Shown: in pieces, positions 1 through 5,084 of the stretch | Position numbering within the stretch: the stretch's first letter is position 1 | Layout of the letters: every line of letters begins with the position of its first letter | From: Hyphococcus sp. | Lineage (GTDB): Bacteria > Pseudomonadota > Alphaproteobacteria > Caulobacterales > Parvularculaceae | Direction of reading: 5' to 3' | DNA: 5,084 nucleotides | Assembly (NCBI GenBank): GCA_021604605.1 | Contig: BQJH01000220.1 | Span: 1 to 5,084, forward strand | Notes under the pieces: generated by a model | Told to the model about the DNA's origin: nothing | Databases searched by the model: none | Seen by the model: the letters and a program-made list of their open reading frames with translations, nothing else | Translations under genes and position numbers: made by a program

Positions 1-56
1 CAAGCCTGGAAAAGGGGCTTAGACTTCTTGCGGCAGAGCTGCGTGATACTGAGTGA
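1..56 (+). CDS. 3' end of an unidentified upstream gene (partial)
   Basis: An open frame enters from the left edge (first whole codon at position 3) and ends with TGA at 54-56. The visible C-terminus reads SLEKGLRLLAAELRDTE, an amphipathic helix. A tail of this kind resembles the final helix of PLP-dependent class I/II aminotransferases or MocR-type proteins, but 17 residues are too few for a family call. It does not resemble the usual C-terminus of a BolA protein, the most common gene before grxD in alphaproteobacteria. The gap to grxD is 85 bases and has its own possible promoter, so co-transcription is uncertain. That this is a real gene end is moderately likely; its identity is unknown. 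Confidence 0.4.
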   Translation, partial: SLEKGLRLLAAELRDTE

Positions 57-86
57 AACCTTTCCTATCTTCCCTTCGCCGCCCCC

Positions 87-115
87 TTGACGATACGCAG
101 AGGGGCGCCTAGCTA
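87..115 (+). promoter_or_regulatory. possible grxD promoter
   Basis: TTGACG at 87-92 matches five of six bases of the -35 consensus. Seventeen bases later TAGCTA at 110-115 is a poor -10 match, falling inside a perfect 10-base palindrome, CCTAGCTAGG (108-117). The predicted transcript would start near 122 and run about 20 bases to the grxD start. The -35 is convincing and the -10 is weak, so the call is tentative. Confidence 0.3.
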
Positions 116-141
116 GGACCTGCAACAGGAGTATCCCGTCA

Positions 142-477
142 ATGAGCGCCAACCCAACCCACACAGCCATCCAATCCACGATCGACACTAATCCGGTTGT
201 GCTGTTCATGAAGGGGACACCACAATTCCCGCAATGCGGGTTTTCTTCGATGGTCGTTCAAATCCTTGACCACCTTGGTGTGGAGTTTAGTTCAGAGAAT
301 GTTCTCGACTCTGATGACCTTCGTCAAGGGATCAAAGAGTTTTCAGATTGGCCGACAATCCCACAGCTCTATGTCAAAGGTGAGTTTGTTGGCGGTTGTG
401 ACATCATTCGCGAAATGTTTGAAAAGGGTGAGCTTCGCCCATTCCTGCAAGAAAAAGGCGTTGCGCTTGCCGCTTAA
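142..477 (+). CDS. grxD: monothiol glutaredoxin, CGFS type (Grx4/GrxD family)
   Basis: This 111-residue cytosolic protein has the normal length and layout of a single-domain monothiol glutaredoxin. Visible motifs are [12 protein letters not shown] (residues 24-35) with the single active-site Cys32, the WPTIPQ cis-proline segment (70-75) and the GGCD glutathione-binding turn (84-87). In this family, homodimers (or heterodimers with BolA proteins) bind a [2Fe-2S] cluster through the CGFS cysteine and glutathione, and pass it to client proteins or act in iron sensing. The ATG is supported by AGGAG at 127-131, ten bases upstream. The stop overlaps the stop of the convergent small gene, a four-base overlap of the two reading frames. 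No bolA gene is visible directly beside it. The family assignment is very secure; the in vivo partner is unknown. Confidence 0.96.
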   Translation: MSANPTHTAIQSTIDTNPVVLFMKGTPQFPQCGFSSMVVQILDHLGVEFSSENVLDSDDLRQGIKEFSDWPTIPQLYVKGEFVGGCDIIREMFEKGELRPFLQEKGVALAA

Positions 478-716
478 TCTTTTGTGATTGCTTTGCGGCG
501 CAATAGACGTTTCTTCGGCTTTTGTGGTTCTTCTTCTTCCTGCTCAATGGCGGAAGTGTCGATATGGCTAGGCGCACGCATCAGCGCTTCCGCAATTTGA
601 TCTTGAGTGTCAAACCTCAAGCGCCTGAAAAGCAGATCGGCCCTTGTGCTGCGCAAGTGAGACGTCGGTCCCAAACGCTGCAACAAATCATGCGTCGTCA
701 CATCCAGTTTACTCAT
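474..716 (-). CDS. small hypothetical protein (80 aa), probably CtrA-regulated
   Basis: I do not recognise this 80-residue protein. It has no signal peptide or membrane segment. The first 50 residues are predicted-helical with an Arg-rich stretch (residues 22-34). They are followed by an acidic block EEEE (60-63) and a strongly basic tail [10 protein letters not shown] (66-75), a charge pattern seen in nucleic-acid or partner-binding proteins; that reading is inference. The ATG at 716-714 has only a G-rich stretch upstream instead of a proper Shine-Dalgarno site. A good promoter (-35 762-767, -10 739-744) places the transcript start about 16 bases before this ATG, which is the main argument that the gene is real. 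It is convergent with grxD and its frame overlaps grxD by four bases. A competing plus-strand frame (522-767) begins MWFFFFLLN and has no comparable support. Confidence 0.6.
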   Translation of the reverse strand: MSKLDVTTHDLLQRLGPTSHLRSTRADLLFRRLRFDTQDQIAEALMRAPSHIDTSAIEQEEEEPQKPKKRLLRRKAITKD

Positions 717-738
717 TGCCCGCCCCGGTCAATTTTGT

Positions 739-767
739 TTTATGAAATGGTGATTCGAATTGGTTAA
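739..767 (-). promoter_or_regulatory. promoter of the 80-aa gene, overlapping a CtrA-like site
   Basis: Read on the minus strand, TTAACC (767-762) serves as -35, then exactly 17 bases, then CATAAA (744-739) as -10, four of six consensus bases. The predicted transcript starts near 732, leaving a leader of about 16 bases before the ATG at 716. The -35 is half of a perfect CtrA-type palindrome, the usual position for CtrA at promoters it activates in Caulobacter. A GANTC methylation motif (GATTC, 752-756) lies in the spacer, but such five-base motifs are frequent by chance. Confidence 0.5.
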
Positions 768-780
768 TGAAACATTAACC
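762..780. promoter_or_regulatory. perfect palindrome matching the CtrA box (TTAA-N7-TTAAC)
   Basis: GGTTAATG (762-769), spacer AAA, CATTAACC (773-780): eight-base arms with no mismatch. It contains TTAA-N7-TTAAC (764-779), the full consensus of the alphaproteobacterial cell-cycle regulator CtrA, and because it is symmetric the motif is present on both strands. On the plus strand it continues to TTAACCAT (775-782). It lies in the divergent region 46 bases from the small gene's start and about 125 bases from the monooxygenase start. Only the minus-strand side has a -10 at the right spacing. Binding by another dimeric regulator is possible. Confidence 0.55.
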
Positions 781-852
781 ATAGGACGGGGCGTGCGCCT
801 CAACAGTAAATAGTGGCAAATAAACACAAGACTGTGCATGTGCCGCCCTAAA

Positions 853-881
853 TAGACACGCATCGCACCATGGTCTAGAAA
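853..881 (+). promoter_or_regulatory. possible promoter of the flavin monooxygenase gene
   Basis: TAGACA (853-858, five of six -35 bases), a 17-base spacer, then TAGAAA (876-881, four of six -10 bases). Transcription would start near 888, so the message would begin just before GTG 891 and include the GGAG ribosome site at 893-896. This favours GTG 906 as the start codon. No EthR-type (TetR family) regulator gene lies beside it. Confidence 0.35.
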
Positions 882-892
882 AAGTAAACTGT

Positions 893-896
893 GGAG
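893..896 (+). promoter_or_regulatory. ribosome binding site that decides the monooxygenase start
   Basis: GGAG at 893-896 lies nine bases before GTG 906. The earlier in-frame GTG at 891 has no Shine-Dalgarno-like sequence upstream (only an A-rich stretch), so translation from 906 is preferred. Confidence 0.5.
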
Positions 897-905
897 TTTT
901 CTTGT

Positions 906-2432
906 GTGGCGCCGATAAAGGAAAATAAAGGTGATGACGGGATTGAGCATTTCGATGTTTTGATCGTCGGCGCGGGGCTGTCCGGCATTGGCGCCGCCTA
1001 TCATCTGCAAAAGCGTTGTCCGAAGAAATCTTATGCGATCCTTGAGGGCAGGGGCGATATCGGCGGGACATGGGATTTGTTCCGGTATCCCGGTATTCGC
1101 TCAGACAGTGATATGTACACGCTCGGCTATCGCTTCCGGCCGTGGCGGCAGGCGAAAACGATCGCAGACGGTCCGGCAATTCTCTCTTATGTCAAAGAGG
1201 CCGCTGAAGACTATGGCGTTACCAGAAACATCCGGTTTAACCACTGGGTCGAAGCGTTAAGCTGGTCTTCTGAGGATGCATGCTGGACGGTGACGGCAGT
1301 TTGTGATGGCGTCAAAAAGACTTTTACCTGTGACTTCCTCTGGATGTGCTCCGGGTATTATCGATATGCGGAAGGCTACACGCCTGACTTTCCCGGTAGG
1401 GATGAATTTTCCGGCGATATTGTTCATCCACAACACTGGCCAGAAAATTTAGATTATGACCGCAAACGTATCGTGGTGATCGGATCAGGCGCCACGGCAG
1501 TGACCTTGATCCCGTCCATGGTCGAGAAAGCTGAGCATATTACGATGTTGCAGCGCTCGCCGACATTCATGTTTTCCATGCCGGCGGAAAGCCCTTTTGC
1601 GAAATTTCTAGGTCGCTTCCTGCCATCAGGCATTGTTTATCACATCATGCGCTGGCAGCGGATCGCTTTGCAGCAATTCGTATTTAAAACCGCAAGAGCG
1701 TTTCCAAAAAATGCCAAGCAGAGCCTTATACGGGAAGCACGCAAAAGATTGCCTGAAGGGTTTAACGTCGAGAAACACTTCACACCGAGCTATAATCCTT
1801 GGGACCAGCGGATATGCCTCGTTCCCGATGATGACCTCTATGCGGCCATAAAAACCGGCAAGGCGTCGGTTGTAACTGACCACATTGAAAAATTCACAAG
1901 CGAAGGCATCCAACTAAAATCTGGTGAAACCTTAAAAGCGGATATCATCATCACCGCCACGGGGTTGACCCTTGAAGTTTTAGGGGGGGCGAGCGTTACC
2001 GTCGATGGCAAACAGATTAATTTCGCGGATACGCTGACCTATAAAGGCATGATGTACAGTGACGTACCCAATTTAGCCTCTGTTTTTGGATACACGAACG
2101 CATCCTGGACTTTGCGGGCTGATCTTGTGAGTGACTATGTTTGTCGGATCATCAACTATATGGATAAGCGCGAATACGCACAGGCGACGCCGCGTAATCA
2201 CGATCCTGACATGACGCGCGAACCATACCTTGATTTCTCGTCTGGCTATGTGAAACGTGCCGAGAACATCTTACCAAAACAGGGCGAATATGGGCCGTGG
2301 CGACATCCACAAGATTACGTCAAAGATCTTATGAGCTTACGTCACGGCGCCCTTGATGACGGCGTTATGGAATTCCGACAAAAACCCGCCGAGCAAGAAA
2401 AAGTCCCATCGCAATCCCTGGCCGCCGAGTAA
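906..2432 (+). CDS. flavin-dependent Baeyer-Villiger monooxygenase, EthA-like
   Basis: A cytosolic FAD- and NADPH-dependent monooxygenase of 508 residues, or 513 if GTG 891 is used. Counting from GTG 906, GAGLSG (22-27) is the FAD-binding Rossmann motif, followed by a GGTWDLFRYPGIRSDSDM segment. The Baeyer-Villiger fingerprint FxGxxxHxxxWP is exact as FSGDIVHPQHWP (168-179), and GSGATA (193-198) is the NADPH-binding Rossmann motif. YNPWDQR, ADIIITATGL, YKGMM and GYTNASWTL further on are, from memory, shared nearly word for word with Mycobacterium tuberculosis EthA, which has a similar length. Such enzymes insert oxygen next to a ketone carbonyl to give an ester, and some oxidise sulfur in thioamides. 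The natural substrate here cannot be read from sequence. The start is GTG 906 because of GGAG at 893-896. The gene is preceded by a divergent regulatory region, and its stop lies three bases from the convergent phaC stop. All cofactor motifs are intact. Confidence 0.93.
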   Translation: MAPIKENKGDDGIEHFDVLIVGAGLSGIGAAYHLQKRCPKKSYAILEGRGDIGGTWDLFRYPGIRSDSDMYTLGYRFRPWRQAKTIADGPAILSYVKEAAEDYGVTRNIRFNHWVEALSWSSEDACWTVTAVCDGVKKTFTCDFLWMCSGYYRYAEGYTPDFPGRDEFSGDIVHPQHWPENLDYDRKRIVVIGSGATAVTLIPSMVEKAEHITMLQRSPTFMFSMPAESPFAKFLGRFLPSGIVYHIMRWQRIALQQFVFKTARAFPKNAKQSLIREARKRLPEGFNVEKHFTPSYNPWDQRICLVPDDDLYAAIKTGKASVVTDHIEKFTSEGIQLKSGETLKADIIITATGLTLEVLGGASVTVDGKQINFADTLTYKGMMYSDVPNLASVFGYTNASWTLRADLVSDYVCRIINYMDKREYAQATPRNHDPDMTREPYLDFSSGYVKRAENILPKQGEYGPWRHPQDYVKDLMSLRHGALDDGVMEFRQKPAEQEKVPSQSLAAE

Positions 2433-2435
2433 GTT

Positions 2436-4502
2436 CTAAGACTTCACCGTAACGTAGCTGCCGGGCGCGTCCTCAATAATTTCAAGATCGCCGTCGCCGG
2501 GAATGCGTGCATCGACTTCACCATTGCTGACGCTTTCAAGCCACTTAATCCAGTAGGGCCACCATGAACCGGAATGCCGTTCTGCGCCGGCTTTCCATTC
2601 TTCGAGATTATCGGGGAGGCTTGTATTAACAGAATGGTGGTATTTATTTCTGTCCGGATGATTAACGACCCCTGCAATGTGGCCTGACCCGGCCAACATA
2701 TACTGAACATTGTCATTGTCTTTTGATGCGTAAAGACGCGCGGTCTTGTATATCGAACCTGATGGCGCAATGTGATCGGTCTCACCTGCTTGCATAAAGA
2801 TCGGGATGTTGACCGCGCCTATATCGAGTGTTTCGCCATCGATGACCATTTCACCTTTTGCGAGGCGATTATGTTGGTAAAACTCACGCAAATAAAACAG
2901 ATGCACTTTTTTCGGCATGCGTGTGGCGTCAGAATTCCAGAATAACAGGTCAAACTTGGCCGGGTCTTTGCCCTTCATGTAATTGTCGATCACAAATGAC
3001 CAGATTAGATCGTTGGAACGTAGCATGTTGAAGGTGGTCGCCATCGCGCGCCCTTCCAAGACACCGCCAGCGGCATCCATCTGCTTTTCAATGGCGTCCA
3101 GTTGTTCGTCATCAACAAACAAAAGAAGATCGCCCGCCTCACTGAAGTCTGCTTGAGCCGTGAAAAAGGTAGATGAATTAATGCGCTTGTCGCCTTTCTT
3201 CGCCATTAGGGCGAGCGAAGTCGATAACATCGTGCCGCCGATACAATAGCCGATCGTATCTGCTTTCTTTTCGCCGGTCGCCGCCGAGACAGCGTCAAGC
3301 GCCTCGAATAAGCCTTCATGAATATAGTCTTCGAAGGTTTTTTCTTTTAATTCCGGCCCCGGATTAACCCACGATACGACGAATACAGTACGCCCCTGGT
3401 CGACCAGCCATTTAATGAAAGAATTCTTGGGTTGAAGGTCGAGAATATAGTACTTGTTAATCCATGGGGGGATGATCAACATCGGCGTCTTGGCAACTTT
3501 TTCTGTCGTTGGTTCGTACTGGATCAACTGTAAAATATCATTTTGAAAAACGACCTTGCCGGGCGTTGTCGCAATGTTTTCGCCAAGCTTGAAATATTCT
3601 AGGTCGGCCTGACGTATTGATAATTCCCCATGGCCGCGATCAATATCTTCAAGAAGGTTCTGCAAACCTTTTAGCAGGTTTTCACCCTTGCTGGCGATCG
3701 TGGCCTCAATCACTTCCGGGTTGAAGACAGGAAAGTTGGATGGCGCAAAGGCGTTTGTGAATTGTTTGGTATAAAATTCTGCTTTTGCTTTTTCGTGCTC
3801 GTCAACGCCTTCCAATTGAGCGACAGTCGTTTCGAGCCAACGTGACATAATCAGGTAGGATTGTTTCATGTAATCCAGCATGGGGTTTTCTTCCCATGCG
3901 GGGTGGGCAAAACGCTTGTCACCGGCTTCAGGCAAAATAGCTGGCTTCACACTCTCGCCCGCCATTTTTCGTGACATTGTCGCCATCAATTTTGCGTAGT
4001 CGCCATAGAGGTTGAATTGCCGCTGCATAATGGTGCCTGGATCAGCAGATAGGCCTTTCATCATTTCCTGAAAGGCTTCGCTGACATTAAGCGGGTCTGC
4101 GGGAAGCTCACCGGTTGCCTGGCGAAGGCCGGGGTTATTCGCGAAGAATTCCCTGACAACTTCCTGGCTCTTGCCCGAAATGTCCGTGAGGTATTCGGTG
4201 AGGGTGTCGAAGTCCTGATAAATCGACTTATCGTTGCCTGCCGCGCCGTTAGAGGCGGAAGCCCCATTTGGCTTATCTGCCGGTTTTTGGGCTGAGGTTT
4301 TTGCGTCAGCTGCTTCTGGGCCAGTTGGCTTTGAAGCTGCCGGTTTCCCAGTCGCCTTCGTCTTATTTTTGGGGGATTTTGAGGGCTTTTTGCCCTTGCT
4401 CTCTTTTACAGCCATTTTAGGTGTTTTCTTTGCGCTGGTGTTTCTAGCAGGTGTGTTTTTGTCTTTTTTGGCCATCTGTGAGTGTTGGTCAGCTTGCTTC
4501 AT
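2436..4502 (-). CDS. phaC: class I poly(R)-hydroxyalkanoate synthase with a lysine-rich N-terminal tail
   Basis: This enzyme polymerises (R)-3-hydroxyacyl-CoA into polyester at the granule surface. The 688-residue product has the synthase N-terminal domain at about 195-370 and an alpha/beta-hydrolase catalytic domain. The catalytic residues are Cys420 in GYCIGG (418-423), Asp576 in GETDHIAP and His608 in GSGHIAGV. PPWINKYYILDLQP (345-358), FDLLFWNSDATRMP (517-530) and the HGSWWPYW-like C-terminal segment (around 643-651) are conserved in class I enzymes such as Cupriavidus necator PhaC (589 residues). The extra length is mainly residues 1-90, low in complexity, with about 20 lysines plus Pro, Ala, Ser and Thr, resembling histone H1-like tails. 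The start is uncertain: ATG 4502 and an in-frame ATG at 4475 (Met10) both lack a clear ribosome site, but a good promoter lies upstream. No phaE, phaR, phasin, phaA or phaB gene is in view, as expected for a one-subunit class I synthase. Confidence 0.95.
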   Translation of the reverse strand: MKQADQHSQMAKKDKNTPARNTSAKKTPKMAVKESKGKKPSKSPKNKTKATGKPAASKPTGPEAADAKTSAQKPADKPNGASASNGAAGNDKSIYQDFDTLTEYLTDISGKSQEVVREFFANNPGLRQATGELPADPLNVSEAFQEMMKGLSADPGTIMQRQFNLYGDYAKLMATMSRKMAGESVKPAILPEAGDKRFAHPAWEENPMLDYMKQSYLIMSRWLETTVAQLEGVDEHEKAKAEFYTKQFTNAFAPSNFPVFNPEVIEATIASKGENLLKGLQNLLEDIDRGHGELSIRQADLEYFKLGENIATTPGKVVFQNDILQLIQYEPTTEKVAKTPMLIIPPWINKYYILDLQPKNSFIKWLVDQGRTVFVVSWVNPGPELKEKTFEDYIHEGLFEALDAVSAATGEKKADTIGYCIGGTMLSTSLALMAKKGDKRINSSTFFTAQADFSEAGDLLLFVDDEQLDAIEKQMDAAGGVLEGRAMATTFNMLRSNDLIWSFVIDNYMKGKDPAKFDLLFWNSDATRMPKKVHLFYLREFYQHNRLAKGEMVIDGETLDIGAVNIPIFMQAGETDHIAPSGSIYKTARLYASKDNDNVQYMLAGSGHIAGVVNHPDRNKYHHSVNTSLPDNLEEWKAGAERHSGSWWPYWIKWLESVSNGEVDARIPGDGDLEIIEDAPGSYVTVKS

Positions 4503-4539
4503 AGGGCCGGTTGGGGCTTTAAGTGTATAGGTTTAAAAA

Positions 4540-4568
4540 ATTATAGGCTGGTCTAAGGCCGGGTGTAA
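4540..4568 (-). promoter_or_regulatory. phaC promoter
   Basis: On the minus strand, TTACAC (4568-4563, four of six -35 bases), a 17-base spacer and a perfect TATAAT (4545-4540). Transcription would start near 4533, giving a leader of about 30 bases before ATG 4502. Its -35 overlaps the -10-like hexamer of the divergent lipoprotein gene. Confidence 0.55.
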
Positions 4569-4571
4569 AAT
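4566..4571 (+). promoter_or_regulatory. possible -10 element of the lipoprotein gene
   Basis: TAAAAT at 4566-4571 matches five of six -10 bases, but I see no -35 at normal spacing. Its distance to the ATG at 4577 would start the transcript at or next to the start codon, giving a leaderless or near-leaderless message. This fits the lack of a Shine-Dalgarno site. Confidence 0.3.
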
Positions 4572-4576
4572 AATCC

Positions 4577-5017
4577 ATGCTAAAGAGTTTGTTTTTCTTG
4601 GGTTTTAGCTTGCTGGCGATCAGCTGTAGCAGGGCCGATCTGGTGCGCCTCGCGCCGCCTGGCATCATTAAATATGAAGAAATTGCCAATCAAAAGCCCC
4701 CGAACCAGGCGATTGCTGATGAAGTGGCCAGTCGGAAGCAAAATGAACCCGCGTCGTTTCCGCGATTGGCGGAGACCCCGGGGGAAGATGATCGCCCGGA
4801 CAAGCGCCCAACCACTGAGATTGAGGCTGAAATTGCAGAACTCGCAAGCGCGCGGGACAATCTTTTAGCCGATGTTGCGGAAGATCAGGCTGCGGCTGAG
4901 GCGGAGCAAGCCTCAGATGAGGAGTTGACGACGCAACGCGATACGTTATCTGAACGCGTCGGCGAGGATGAAGCTGACGTCAAGGAAGAACAGCGCGGTT
5001 TTAAAAAGACCCCATAA
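4577..5017 (+). CDS. small acidic putative lipoprotein (146 aa), function unknown
   Basis: The N-terminus MLKSLFFLGFSLLAISC has one lysine, a hydrophobic core (residues 5-15) and a lipobox-like LAISC with Cys17. This predicts cleavage by signal peptidase II and lipid attachment; Ser at the next position favours the outer membrane. The mature part has two regions. Residues 20-75 contain RLAPPGIIKYEEIA and a proline-rich PRLAETPGEDDRPDKRP segment. Residues 78-140 are very acidic (TEIEAEIAEL onward) and likely a long helix or coiled coil, ending in a basic GFKKTP tail. I do not recognise a named family. The PPGIIKYEE-FPRLAETP arrangement suggests a conserved short alphaproteobacterial envelope protein, but that is from memory and weak. 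It is divergent from phaC and followed 60 bases later by another plus-strand start. ATG 4577 is chosen because it gives a complete signal peptide, though it lacks a ribosome site. Confidence 0.75.
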   Translation: MLKSLFFLGFSLLAISCSRADLVRLAPPGIIKYEEIANQKPPNQAIADEVASRKQNEPASFPRLAETPGEDDRPDKRPTTEIEAEIAELASARDNLLADVAEDQAAAEAEQASDEELTTQRDTLSERVGEDEADVKEEQRGFKKTP

Positions 5018-5029
5018 TTCAAGTTTTGG

Positions 5030-5048
5030 CGCGCCTTCTAGCGGCGCG
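5030..5048. repeat. GC-rich inverted repeat downstream of the lipoprotein gene
   Basis: CGCGCC (5030-5035), a seven-base loop, GGCGCG (5043-5048). It begins 13 bases after the stop codon. No T-run follows on either strand, so it is not a standard intrinsic terminator. It could be a transcript-stabilising hairpin or chance. Confidence 0.35.
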
Positions 5049-5077
5049 ACTACAGTAACAAGAAGGAATGAGCCCCG

Positions 5078-5084
5078 ATGGCCA
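5078..5084 (+). CDS. 5' end of the next plus-strand gene (partial)
   Basis: ATG at 5078-5080 is followed by GCC, so only Met-Ala is visible. AAGGA at 5063-5067 lies ten bases upstream and is the best Shine-Dalgarno match in this gap. Another ATG at 5068 sits directly against that site and is too close to use it. With 60 bases between this start and the lipoprotein stop and no clear terminator, read-through from the lipoprotein gene is possible. Identity cannot be judged from two codons. Confidence 0.4.

Noticed and set aside
108..117. CCTAGCTAGG palindrome upstream of grxD as an operator
   Set aside because: A perfect ten-base palindrome is expected several times by chance in 5 kb, and it matches no regulator site I know.
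461..503. Inverted repeat at the grxD/80-aa gene junction considered as a bidirectional terminator
   Set aside because: About nine pairs are interrupted by a four-base bulge with a 21-base loop, and no proper T-run follows on either strand.
752..756. GANTC (CcrM methylation) site near the CtrA-like box as independent evidence of cell-cycle control
   Set aside because: A five-base degenerate motif is frequent by chance, and another occurs inside grxD at 307-311, so it adds little weight.
522..767. Plus-strand frame opposite the 80-aa gene
   Set aside because: Its MWFFFFLLN start is antisense to the Glu-rich stretch; it has no ribosome site, and the promoter evidence supports the minus strand.
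729..1179. Two minus-strand frames of 93 and 134 codons over the start of the monooxygenase gene
   Set aside because: They cross the regulatory region and overlap the highly conserved FAD-binding part of the monooxygenase; their compositions (many Arg, His, Ser, Cys) are typical of shadow frames.
1626..1913. Minus-strand 95-codon frame inside the monooxygenase gene
   Set aside because: Lies wholly within conserved coding sequence on the other strand, with no family motif or start signal.
4234..4530. 98-codon plus-strand frame that looks like a hydrophobic membrane protein
   Set aside because: It is antisense to the lysine-rich tail of PhaC. Lys codons read backwards as Phe and Leu, which creates the false hydrophobic pattern.
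5030..5048. GC-rich hairpin considered as terminator of the lipoprotein gene
   Set aside because: No T-run follows the stem on either strand; retained only as an inverted repeat.

Overview
The window looks like a chromosomal segment of an alphaproteobacterium. I infer this from the CGFS glutaredoxin (grxD), a class I polyhydroxyalkanoate (PHA) synthase with a Cys-Asp-His triad, moderate GC content, and a perfect CtrA-type site (TTAA-N7-TTAAC) overlapping the -35 region of a small gene. Species and genus cannot be named from the sequence. I see no transposase, integrase, tRNA, rRNA, CRISPR array or long repeat.

Layout, left to right. Positions 1-56 hold the last codons of an unidentified plus-strand gene. 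grxD (142-477, plus) encodes a monothiol glutaredoxin. Tail-to-tail with it, with overlapping stop codons, lies a minus-strand 80-codon gene of unknown function (474-716). The 189-base divergent region 717-905 carries the CtrA-like palindrome, a promoter for the small gene and a weaker promoter for the plus-strand gene. Next is a 508-513 residue Baeyer-Villiger-type flavin monooxygenase of the EthA type (906-2432, plus). Three bases after its stop comes the stop of phaC (2436-4502, minus), whose 688-residue product has a lysine/proline/alanine-rich N-terminal tail of about 90 residues. phaC is divergent from a small acidic, probably lipidated protein (4577-5017, plus), and the two opposing promoters overlap in a 74-base gap. 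The window ends just inside the start of another plus-strand gene (ATG at 5078).

The genes do not form one obvious pathway. GrxD serves iron-sulfur cluster handling, PhaC makes carbon-storage polyester at granule surfaces, and the monooxygenase oxidises ketones to esters. A link in which ketone oxidation feeds acyl-CoA to PHA is conceivable but is not shown by the sequence. Every completed gene is transcribed against its neighbours, so each is probably its own transcription unit. I found no clear new multi-gene system. The points most worth checking are the CtrA-type promoter of the unknown small gene, the histone-like tail on PhaC, and the overlapping divergent promoters between phaC and the lipoprotein gene.
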